NCBI GenBank assembly: GCA_030589835.1
Contig: JAUUZS010000222.1
Coordinates: forward strand, 1 to 7,042
Reading direction: 5' to 3'
Source of the DNA: Cyclobacteriaceae bacterium
GTDB lineage: Bacteria; Bacteroidota; Bacteroidia; Cytophagales; Cyclobacteriaceae
Length of the DNA stretch: 7,042 nt
Shown one piece after another: positions 1-5,719 of this stretch. How positions within the stretch are numbered: the first letter of the stretch is position 1; the number at the start of each line of letters is the position of its first letter. The position numbers and the translations under genes are program-made. The notes below the pieces were generated by a model. The model was not told the DNA's origin. It was given only the letters and a program-made list of their open reading frames with translations, and ran no database searches.

Positions 1-335
1 AATTGGGTGTTGTCAATTGCAACCAATTTAGTCTCTCTTCCGTGAATTCTATGCGTTGCTCCAATGAGCGATTTTATTTTAGAACACATTTTTTTTCGAT
101 GGAAAACCCATTGATCTTCCCATAAGTGCACAATTTTTATAGATGCGTTCACATGATTTATTTGCTCTTTTTTATCCTTATCTGACAAAGAATGTAGAAT
201 TATCCCACAATTTATACCTGGTAGATAGATGTCACCATGCCCTTCAGCCATAATATGTTTATCGGCTATTATATTGCAATCAGGGCAAATAGACATCAGA
301 TAATCAATTACATCATTCTTAAAATTGCCGTTCAT
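1..335 (-). CDS. Partial uncharacterised protein, possible Vsr/homing-endonuclease-like fold (N-terminal 111 codons)
   Basis: Reading the minus strand from the ATG at 335-333 gives 111 codons with no stop before the left edge, so the gene is truncated by the window and its C-terminus is unseen. An in-frame TGA at 350-348 lies 12 bases upstream of the ATG, which fixes this as the first possible ATG. Seen: a helix-like start (residues 7-17), then GDIYLPGIN (34-42), IVHLWEDQW (68-76), a basic helix with SKIKSLIG (85-92), and RIHGRETK (97-103). From memory, this order matches phage homing-endonuclease-like and Vsr-like proteins, which carry 'LDIYIP..NIAIE.NG', then 'GI.LI.IFEDEW', then 'S.I...LG....I.ARK'. 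The aspartate of the first motif is present (D35), but the usual following acidic residue (IE.NG) is replaced here (CGIILHS, 43-49), so nuclease activity is doubtful. The long stop-free frame and coherent motif order support a real gene. The function is inference. Confidence 0.6.
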   Translation of the reverse strand, partial: MNGNFKNDVIDYLMSICPDCNIIADKHIMAEGHGDIYLPGINCGIILHSLSDKDKKEQINHVNASIKIVHLWEDQWVFHRKKMCSKIKSLIGATHRIHGRETKLVAIDNTQ

Positions 336-554
336 AATGCAAATAACTCAATTGCCCGGAGAAATCATCGAGGAAAAATCTGTTTTCGGTTTCCCAACAG
401 GAATTTCAGAAAAAAACTTGATCGTACATTAACCCATAATAATTTACTCGTGTACTATAAACCTGCAAGCAAGTCAATATCGGAAAATTACAATTCACAC
501 CTTTAAGGTATTAATATTGAAAATTAGCATCTGAAGTTGTATACAATTAAAATT
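336..554. promoter_or_regulatory. Divergent intergenic region between the left-edge gene and the outer-membrane protein gene
   Basis: This 219-bp A/T-rich stretch separates two divergently transcribed genes and must hold both promoters. I see no exact TAnnTTTG/TTTG promoter pair and no Shine-Dalgarno sequence. It contains an inverted pair of 7-mers, TCAATAT at 474-480 and ATATTGA at 514-520, with a 33-bp spacer. The same 7-mers occur upstream of the haem gene at 3324. A plus-strand open frame across 237-506 overlaps the minus-strand gene and has no recognisable protein features, so I treat it as a chance frame. Confidence 0.35.
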
Positions 555-1556
555 ATGAAAAAAGGCATCAAAATATTTATCTTAGTTCTTTGCGCAAGTG
601 CTGCAATGGCACAGCCAAAGATACATCTGGGGCTTACCTCTTCTGTTAATTCCACCTTTGTTTTGGATAAAGGCCTTTCAGCGGATCCACGTTATTCGGC
701 TACAGCCAATTATGAATGGGCTCCTGTAGGAGCGACTTTTGGAGTTGATTTTACCAAAAAATTTGGTCTTCAGCTCGAATCGATTAAGGCAGCTCAAGGG
801 CAGATTTACCAGATGATAGAAACCGCCCAGGAGGTTCAAAGCATGATCGCTGAGCGGAACATTGATTTGAGTTACATTCAATTTCCTTTATTATTGAAAA
901 TGATGAGTGGCGGGAGTAAAGCTGCCCGCTTCAATTTTCAGGCTGGCCCGCAATTATCCATTTTAAACTCTGGATCTGAAACGATGAATTTCATCAAGGA
1001 TGCTACCATCAATCTCGCTCAGGGAGGAGATATCCCTTTAGAAGAAGCAATGGTATTAGTCGGTAGTCAGACGGATATTCCCGATGCCTACCTTCAGGAT
1101 TTGGCTAATGGAACGATACCTCAACCGAGTGTTAATGAGCTAGAAATCCCGATAGAATATTTCCAAAACATGGATAACCCTGAGGAATATAATATGCCTC
1201 AAAATGCAATTATGACCCTGATGGACAGCCAAGTAGAATCAAAAATACAAAATTTTAAAGATAAGGAAGTCCAATTTGCTTTTGGGTTTGGTATGGATAT
1301 CGATGTATGGAAAAATTTTTATATCTCTGCCAACATAAGGGGGAATTATAGTTTTACGGATATGAGAAACGAAGATTTGATCGATTTTATAGGAGACAAG
1401 GATCTTACCAGCATTTTTAGCAACAGAGCAAATCTTTTGATAGGGGCACAATTTGGTTTGCATTGGGTGATTGGAGGCAACAGATCTTTTATGTCTAAGG
1501 AAAAGGCCAAGGAAAAAATAAAGGACACAGAGGAATACGATGATCCTTTTAAATAA
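555..1556 (+). CDS. Secreted PorT-family outer-membrane beta-barrel protein
   Basis: A 333-residue protein predicted to sit in the outer membrane. I chose the ATG at 555 over the in-frame TTG at 537 because it begins directly with a classic signal peptide: basic MKK, a hydrophobic core (residues 5-17) and a signal peptidase I site AMA|Q at 19/20. Typical features of the OMP_b-brl_2/PorT family are visible. The strand pair around IDLSYIQFPLLLK (103-115) is followed by FQAGPQLSIL (128-137). Late strands are FAFGFGMDIDVWKNFYISAN (241-260) with YSFTD (265-269), then a final LLIGAQFGLHW strand (294-304). Between them lies an insert of about 100 residues (roughly 141-238), acidic and Asn/Gln/Pro-containing, probably a large external loop or plug. 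A charged Lys/Glu tail (311-333) follows the last strand and would face the periplasm. The family has no enzymatic role; the specific function here is unknown. Transcription probably ends at the hairpin just downstream. Confidence 0.88.
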   Translation: MKKGIKIFILVLCASAAMAQPKIHLGLTSSVNSTFVLDKGLSADPRYSATANYEWAPVGATFGVDFTKKFGLQLESIKAAQGQIYQMIETAQEVQSMIAERNIDLSYIQFPLLLKMMSGGSKAARFNFQAGPQLSILNSGSETMNFIKDATINLAQGGDIPLEEAMVLVGSQTDIPDAYLQDLANGTIPQPSVNELEIPIEYFQNMDNPEEYNMPQNAIMTLMDSQVESKIQNFKDKEVQFAFGFGMDIDVWKNFYISANIRGNYSFTDMRNEDLIDFIGDKDLTSIFSNRANLLIGAQFGLHWVIGGNRSFMSKEKAKEKIKDTEEYDDPFK

Positions 1557-1573
1557 AAAAATCCAAATTAAAT

Positions 1574-1596
1574 AGCCGGTTATACCGGCTTTTTTT
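1574..1596 (+). terminator. Rho-independent terminator after the outer-membrane protein gene
   Basis: A perfect 6-bp stem AGCCGG/CCGGCT (1574-1579 with 1585-1590) closes the loop TTATA and is followed immediately by a T run to 1596. It begins 18 bases after the stop codon, so the barrel gene ends its transcript here and the next gene needs its own promoter. Confidence 0.85.
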
Positions 1597-1683
1597 ATAC
1601 CTGTTGATTTATTTTACTACCTTCCAATCATAAAATCAACTTCAGTGTATACATATCTTTTTATCTAAATCAAAAGTGCCATC

Positions 1684-2889
1684 ATGATTGTAGTCAGAAC
1701 AGTTATAGTTTGTTTTTTCATTTGTTTTTTTTATGCTTGCTCTCCGGAGCCATCAAATGTTGAAATTGATATCGTAAATAAAATGGATAGTGAACGAAAA
1801 AGCGAAACCATTGAAATTGAATTAAGGAAAATACCGCAAATGCTCGCTGAGTTTTCGCCCGAACATCTTGTCGTAAAAGAGCAAAATTCTGACACGCCAT
1901 TATTGAGCCAGCTAATTGATCTGGACGGCGATGAAATATTTGATGTCTTGATATTCCAAAGCGATTTTCAGGCAAAGCAGAAAAAAATATTTCTTATTGA
2001 AGGGGTACCAGGGGAATTGGGCCTTCCCGAATTAGAGGTCAGCACCTACGGGCGGTTTGTGCCAGAAAGAATTGATGATTTTGCATGGGAGAATGATCGC
2101 GTAGCCTTCAGGACATACGGGCCTAAAGCACAGGCTATTACTGAATCGGGAGAAAAAGGTGGCACCTTGTCAAGTGGGATAGATTGCTGGCTCAAAAGGG
2201 TTGATTATCCAATCATTGACAAATGGTACAAGCAAGCCCTGGAGGGAGGTAAATCGTATCATAAAGATCATGGCGAAGGATTGGACAATTATCATGTGGG
2301 AGCAAGCAGAGGGACTGGAGGAACTGGAATATGGACGGAGGAAACATTATTGACGTCAAAGAATTTTGAAAGCTGGAAAATCATAGCTAATGGCCCTATA
2401 CGCACCATTTTTGAATTGGATTACGGAACATGGGATGCCGAAGGATTACGGGTTAAAGAAATCAAGAGGATATCCATTGACCTTGGTAGTAATCTATTTA
2501 AAAGCACCTTAATTCTTGGAAATTATGAAGAGTTGCCAAACATTACTTTGGGAATTAGTCTGCACGAAAAAGCCGGTGAAGTGGTGTTTGACAAGGAAAA
2601 GGGATGGGCCAGATATTTAGAGCCACACGATGGGTCTGAGTTGGCCACAGCAATTGTTGCTGATCCGCAAAACATCAAAGAAATGATTGATCATAGAGTA
2701 GAGGAAACTGACTTGAGCAATATGCTTATCGTGTGTGAACCTGCTCCCGAAGTGACCTATTATGCCGGTTTTGCATGGAAAAAAAGTAAACAGTTTGAAA
2801 GCGTTGACCATTTTGATCAATATCTCGCTGACTTTGCAGACAGGCTTGCTTCGCCACTCGGAATAGAGGTGGTGGAAAATCGCAAATAG
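1684..2889 (+). CDS. DUF4861 family lipoprotein
   Basis: A 401-residue exported lipoprotein. The N-terminus has one basic residue (R5), a very hydrophobic Phe/Val/Ile/Cys-rich segment and a lipobox-like F-Y-A-C ending at Cys19, followed by Ser and Pro. Membrane anchoring is therefore likely. The body matches DUF4861 as I know it: LLSQLIDLDGDEIFDVLIF (73-91); FAWENDRVAFRTYGP (133-147); GIDCWLKRVDYPIIDKWY (165-182); a His/Gly-rich segment with YHKDHGEGLDNYHVG (192-206); and the terminal YYAGFAWKKSKQF (359-371) with PLGIEV (391-396). The His, Asp and Glu residues at 192-204 are the best candidates for an active or metal site, but this is inference. No biochemical function is firmly known to me. 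In other Bacteroidota the family often sits near polysaccharide-degradation genes, but no SusC/SusD or glycoside hydrolase gene is visible here. A terminator upstream and a 434-bp gap downstream suggest it is monocistronic. Confidence 0.85.
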   Translation: MIVVRTVIVCFFICFFYACSPEPSNVEIDIVNKMDSERKSETIEIELRKIPQMLAEFSPEHLVVKEQNSDTPLLSQLIDLDGDEIFDVLIFQSDFQAKQKKIFLIEGVPGELGLPELEVSTYGRFVPERIDDFAWENDRVAFRTYGPKAQAITESGEKGGTLSSGIDCWLKRVDYPIIDKWYKQALEGGKSYHKDHGEGLDNYHVGASRGTGGTGIWTEETLLTSKNFESWKIIANGPIRTIFELDYGTWDAEGLRVKEIKRISIDLGSNLFKSTLILGNYEELPNITLGISLHEKAGEVVFDKEKGWARYLEPHDGSELATAIVADPQNIKEMIDHRVEETDLSNMLIVCEPAPEVTYYAGFAWKKSKQFESVDHFDQYLADFADRLASPLGIEVVENRK

Positions 2890-3178
2890 GATTTGGTTAA
2901 GGCATAAAATATATTTTTAATATCAGCTCATATAGGTAATAGGGGAGGAATTTCTTGAATTTATGTCCTATTCCTGAGGAGGTACCTGTAACCAATACAA
3001 CTTTACTCATAAATAATCAATTGGCCTGCGCATTTTAATTGATTTTTTTAACCGTCCAATTGTCCTTATAATGGAATCATTGACCGAAAACATAGATTGC
3101 TTCATCATTCTGGTTTTTCATCAATGCCAAATTGGAAATCAAAAAACATTACTTCGCATAATAATTTATGGACAGTGC

Positions 3179-3210
3179 TCAATATAAAATTAGAAATGTT
3201 TTTATATTGA
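3179..3210. promoter_or_regulatory. Perfect 11-bp inverted repeat upstream of the haem genes (upstream copy)
   Basis: TCAATATAAAA (3179-3189) and TTTTATATTGA (3200-3210) are perfect reverse complements around a 10-base spacer. The outermost half-site is TCAATAT/ATATTGA, the same as in the neighbouring repeat. No T tract or GC stem supports a terminator, so a protein-binding site is the likelier reading. This is inference. Confidence 0.4.
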
Positions 3211-3214
3211 AAGG

Positions 3215-3241
3215 AATATTGATTTTATTTAAATCAATATT
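3215..3241. promoter_or_regulatory. Perfect 11-bp inverted repeat upstream of the haem genes (downstream copy)
   Basis: AATATTGATTT (3215-3225) and AAATCAATATT (3231-3241) are perfect reverse complements around the 5-base spacer TATTT. It lies 4 bases from the previous inverted repeat and 82 bases before the haem gene start. The TTGAT/ATCAA halves are 9 bases apart, too far for an FNR/CRP-type site (4-base spacer), so I name no regulator. An operator or a cruciform/hairpin in a leader RNA are both possible. Confidence 0.45.
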
Positions 3242-3323
3242 TAAGATAGTTATTTCTGCTTTTAATTAAATTTTTCAAATAGAATATCTAATTTAAAATT
3301 TATTTCCAACCTAAATTATTATT

Positions 3324-3728
3324 ATGAAACGAATTGGAGTCCTTATGGTATTTTCTGCTATTGTATTCGCAGCATTTATTCAAATGAAATTGTCTGATAA
3401 TGTTATTGTTCCATCAGAATCAAACATTCAGGCTGAATACAAATTCCCTAAAAAAGTAAAAGCTGTCATCGACAAATTCTGCTATGGTTGCCATAGCGAA
3501 AATGGGAAGTCAGACGACGCAAAAGATGCATTGAGATGGGATATGATGCAGGAATACGATAAGGCTAAACTTGTAGCAGTGATGGATGAAATCATTGAAG
3601 TGATGGAGAAGCACGAGATGCCCCCGAAAAAATTCCTGGAAAAAAAACCTGATATGAAGCCAACGGATAAGGAAGCGGAGATCCTGACCAAATGGGCAGA
3701 CAAGGAAGCTGATAAGCTATTGAAATAA
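3324..3728 (+). CDS. Membrane-anchored c-type haem-binding protein, short diverged form
   Basis: A 134-residue protein with an N-terminal hydrophobic segment (residues 5-20), either an uncleaved inner-membrane anchor or a signal peptide, placing the rest in the periplasm. It has one covalent haem motif C-Y-G-C-H (Cys53, Cys56, His57), and Met99 in EMPP (98-101) is the likely distal haem ligand. It aligns with the next gene's product from LRWDMMQEYDKAK onward (70-82), through the EMPP motif and the final KWADKEADKLL helix. It lacks about 20 residues containing the PWYSY...P block that normally follows CxxCH in Haem_bd proteins. It is rich in Lys, Asp and Glu. The likely role is electron transfer or haem-linked sensing. 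The start ATG follows a very A/T-rich leader with no Shine-Dalgarno. The tandem arrangement suggests a duplication followed by divergence. Confidence 0.85.
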   Translation: MKRIGVLMVFSAIVFAAFIQMKLSDNVIVPSESNIQAEYKFPKKVKAVIDKFCYGCHSENGKSDDAKDALRWDMMQEYDKAKLVAVMDEIIEVMEKHEMPPKKFLEKKPDMKPTDKEAEILTKWADKEADKLLK

Positions 3729-3734
3729 TATATT

Positions 3735-3756
3735 CCGGGCTGATTAGTCAGCCCGG
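3735..3756 (+). terminator. Strong hairpin between the two haem genes (terminator or attenuator)
   Basis: CCGGGCTGA (3735-3743) and TCAGCCCGG (3748-3756) form a perfect 9-bp stem with loop TTAG, 6 bases after the stop codon of the first haem gene. The T tract is short and interrupted (TTTATGGTTTTG), so termination may be partial. It may instead set mRNA stability or the expression ratio of the two paralogues. The second gene starts 25 bases after the stem. Confidence 0.7.
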
Positions 3757-3781
3757 TTTATGGTTTTGATTATTTTATTCT

Positions 3782-4249
3782 ATGAAAAAAATTGTAAAAT
3801 ATATATTCGTTGGTGCGTTGTCGGTCATCATCCTGATTCAATTTGTACCAGCAAATCTTCCGGAAAATAATGATGATCACTCAAATGACATCGTGCAGGT
3901 AGAAAATGCACCCGATAACATAAAAATGATACTGGGTAAAGCGTGCTATGATTGTCATTCCAATCAAACGGTGTATCCGTGGTATTCATATGTCGCCCCC
4001 GTTTCGTGGTTGGTGGCCAAAGATACTCGTGTGGGAAGAGATGAATTGAATTTTTCGGACTGGGCGGATTTGAGTAAGCGGAAAAAGATTAAAATACTCA
4101 ATGAGGTGGCTGAGGAAGTAGAAGAAGGTAAAATGCCTTTGGACATCTATACCCTTGTTCACAGGGATGCCATTTTAACGGAAGAAGAAATAAGCACTTT
4201 AATTGCCTGGACAACATCGCAGTCTGATAAGTTGTTTGGAGGCGATTAA
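3782..4249 (+). CDS. Haem-binding domain protein (Haem_bd family), c-type
   Basis: A 155-residue periplasmic, membrane-anchored monohaem protein. Hydrophobic residues 6-22 end in IQFVPANLPENN (18-30), the usual N-terminal pattern of this family. The haem motif is C-Y-D-C-H (Cys55, Cys58, His59), followed by SNQTVYPWYSY (60-70), P73-V-S-W, GRDELNFSDW (85-94), GKMP (116-119, Met118 as probable axial ligand) and a C-terminal LIAWT helix (140-144). Length and motif order are ordinary for Haem_bd (PF14376). Family members are thought to bind haem covalently; an electron-transfer role in the envelope is inferred. It is the full-length paralogue of the preceding gene, 53 bases away across a strong hairpin, so the two may be only partly co-transcribed. 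The downstream neighbour is convergent. Confidence 0.92.
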   Translation: MKKIVKYIFVGALSVIILIQFVPANLPENNDDHSNDIVQVENAPDNIKMILGKACYDCHSNQTVYPWYSYVAPVSWLVAKDTRVGRDELNFSDWADLSKRKKIKILNEVAEEVEEGKMPLDIYTLVHRDAILTEEEISTLIAWTTSQSDKLFGGD

Positions 4250-4340
4250 ATTGAGTGATGAATCAGGTAATTATTTTGCCTTCCAAATCGCTCAAAATTC
4301 CATGGTTAATTTTAATCTTTAGCTGGCACTCGAGCCTCGG

Positions 4341-4362
4341 AACTGAAATTATTTTAGTTTTT
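4341..4362 (+). terminator. Possible weak A/T-rich terminator after the haem genes
   Basis: AACTGAAA (4341-4348) pairs with TTTTAGTT (4352-4359), with one G-T pair and a 3-base loop, and is followed by a short T run. It lies in the convergent gap, about 90 bases after the haem gene stop. The A/T stem makes it a weak candidate. Confidence 0.25.
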
Positions 4363-4404
4363 AAACCCTTTACTTTTCTGCTTTCACCCTTATGCATTTG
4401 GCCT

Positions 4405-5634
4405 CTAGCTATGCTCTAACTCCTCGACAAAAGGAGCCATCACATCTACCGTAACATGCTCCATAACCACAATTTTGTACCAGTTGGGTTTGCCATCGTG
4501 CGTGTCTGGAACCAAACCATATTTCTCGGCCAATGCACGAGACACAAATTTACTTTCAATAGACACTTGATTACTAAAAGGTTGCCTGAAAAAAGGTATC
4601 TCTTTTTGCTCCAATTTTTCGCAAAGCCAATCGGTTCGATATTGTAGAATATGAATTTTTTCATACCAACCATTCGGTCCGTACGACATCAGAATCATCC
4701 AAACCGCTATGGCGTTAGCTCCCGATCGGCTTCCGATCAATGTGGCATCCAGACCCTGGACGTACTGTGCTTCTTCGGTATACACATAATCCAACAAGCC
4801 TTTTTTGCATAAAAATATTCCCGTTCCGAAAGGAGCCTGAACCATTTTATGGGCATCTAAAGTTATCGAACTAATTGCTGGATTGGCAAAGTCAAGTTTG
4901 TTTTCAGTATTGCTGAAAGGATAAACAAAGCCTCCATACGCTCCATCGACATGAATTTTATAAGGTACATCCTGAGACTTCAAAACTCCGGTCATCATTG
5001 ATATATCATCGACCGAACCAAACATGGTGGTCATCATGTTGGCAATAATAATGAAATGTTTTGCTCCACTTGATTTGGCCTTTTCGATGGTGTTGGAGAA
5101 AGCATCTTCCCCAACTGTTCTGGATTCATGATCGACTTTTGAGCTGAAAAATCTGATGTTCAGTAAATTGGCTGCTTTCTGTATGGAATAATGGCAATCT
5201 TCAGATCCGATAATGCAAATTTCATCATGGGAGGCGCCATGATCTTTGATATACATATTTCTATAAATCCAGATTGCCTGGATATTTGCTTCCGTCCCAC
5301 CTGATGCAACGTATCCATCCTGATCATCCGGCGCCCCGTTTAGAATGTCTTCAGCAATTAATGCAATGAGTTCCTTTTCGATTTTCTGGGTTCCAGCAAA
5401 AAAACTTTCCGATTCTCCCAGAGTATGGCAACCTATATGATTGGGGTTGTGGATCATGGTGGATAAAAAAGGAGCGTCTTTCAAAAAAGCAGCGTTCCCA
5501 TAAAATACTTTCTCATCCAAATGTGAGGCAGGAACACCAAGAATAGTTTTATCCCGATAATCTACATTCTGCTCAAGTGCGTTGGCCACTCTGCTTCTTA
5601 ACTCTTTTTCACTAAGTTTTTTCCAGTATTTCAT
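4405..5634 (-). CDS. Pyridoxal-phosphate-dependent group II decarboxylase, MfnA-like
   Basis: A 409-residue cytoplasmic PLP enzyme of the glutamate/aromatic/aspartate decarboxylase superfamily. Visible motifs in order: SGGTEAN (111-117, phosphate and cofactor binding), CHYS with His148 (stacks on the PLP ring), IHVDGAYGGFVYPF (227-240; Asp230 pairs with the pyridine nitrogen), LDAHKMVQAPFGTGIF (259-274; Lys263 forms the Schiff base) and GSRSGANAIAVW (301-312). All key residues are present and the length is normal. The HVD.A.GGFV.PF, D.HKM and G.RSGA variants are closest, from memory, to MfnA-type L-tyrosine/L-aspartate decarboxylases. The substrate is therefore probably an aromatic amino acid, aspartate or glutamate, giving an amine or beta-alanine, but sequence alone cannot decide. 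There is no adjacent amino acid/amine antiporter gene, unlike acid-resistance decarboxylases. The only clear start is the ATG at 5634-5632, divergent from the phosphotriesterase-like gene. Confidence 0.9.
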   Translation of the reverse strand: MKYWKKLSEKELRSRVANALEQNVDYRDKTILGVPASHLDEKVFYGNAAFLKDAPFLSTMIHNPNHIGCHTLGESESFFAGTQKIEKELIALIAEDILNGAPDDQDGYVASGGTEANIQAIWIYRNMYIKDHGASHDEICIIGSEDCHYSIQKAANLLNIRFFSSKVDHESRTVGEDAFSNTIEKAKSSGAKHFIIIANMMTTMFGSVDDISMMTGVLKSQDVPYKIHVDGAYGGFVYPFSNTENKLDFANPAISSITLDAHKMVQAPFGTGIFLCKKGLLDYVYTEEAQYVQGLDATLIGSRSGANAIAVWMILMSYGPNGWYEKIHILQYRTDWLCEKLEQKEIPFFRQPFSNQVSIESKFVSRALAEKYGLVPDTHDGKPNWYKIVVMEHVTVDVMAPFVEELEHS

Positions 5635-5656
5635 TTATTAATCCCTTAAAATCATG

Positions 5657-5664
5657 CAAAACTA
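5657..5664 (-). promoter_or_regulatory. Candidate Bacteroidota -7 promoter element for the decarboxylase gene
   Basis: Read on the minus strand this is TAGTTTTG, an exact match to the Bacteroidota -7 consensus TAnnTTTG. It lies 22 bases upstream of the decarboxylase ATG, which would give a very short 5' leader. I found no matching TTTG -33 element at the expected distance, so support is partial. Confidence 0.35.
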
Positions 5665-5719
5665 AGCTTATAAATCTAACTTTAGACATCCTTTTTATAT
5701 AATTTAATTGTCCATATTT

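Larger units (their letters stand above)
2890..3323. other. 434-bp A/T-rich gene-free region
   Basis: No convincing gene on either strand. The best small plus-strand frame (3071-3187, 38 codons) has neither a start context nor recognisable features. Structures seen: a weak A/T hairpin AATCAATT/AATTGATT (3015-3022 with 3037-3044) followed by a T run, which could end the DUF4861 transcript; and two perfect 11-bp inverted repeats near the right end, annotated separately. The last 80 bases before the haem gene are almost pure A/T and probably contain its promoter, but I could not identify a clean TTTG/TAnnTTTG pair. Confidence 0.5.

Noticed and set aside
351..428. Minus-strand frame upstream of the left-edge gene's TGA, considered as a broken N-terminal extension.
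   Set aside because: Careful counting of the A run at 410-416 shows the frame is open for only 26 codons before a TAA, so there is no support for a disrupted longer gene.
237..506. Plus-strand frame of 89 codons near the left edge.
   Set aside because: It overlaps the start of the better supported minus-strand gene and has a low-complexity, Asn/Ile/Arg-rich translation without features.
537..554. TTG start six codons upstream for the outer-membrane protein.
   Set aside because: The ATG at 555 begins a clean signal peptide; the extra residues would spoil it.
3071..3187. Small plus-strand frame of 38 codons in the gene-free region.
   Set aside because: No recognisable motif, no start context, and its end overlaps the first inverted repeat; chance open frames of this size are common.
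3219..3237. FNR/CRP-like site made of TTGAT and ATCAA halves upstream of the haem gene.
   Set aside because: The halves are 9 bases apart; FNR sites need a 4-base spacer, so the resemblance is only to the half-site.
4251..4295. Long hairpin TTGAGTGAT/ATCGCTCAA with an inner GGTAA/TTGCC stem in the convergent gap.
   Set aside because: It needs G-T pairs and a large branched loop and has no T tract, so it is not a convincing terminator or RNA gene.
5708..5719. TTG start four codons upstream for the hydrolase.
   Set aside because: The ATG at 5720 gives a typical lipoprotein signal with a short basic N-terminus.
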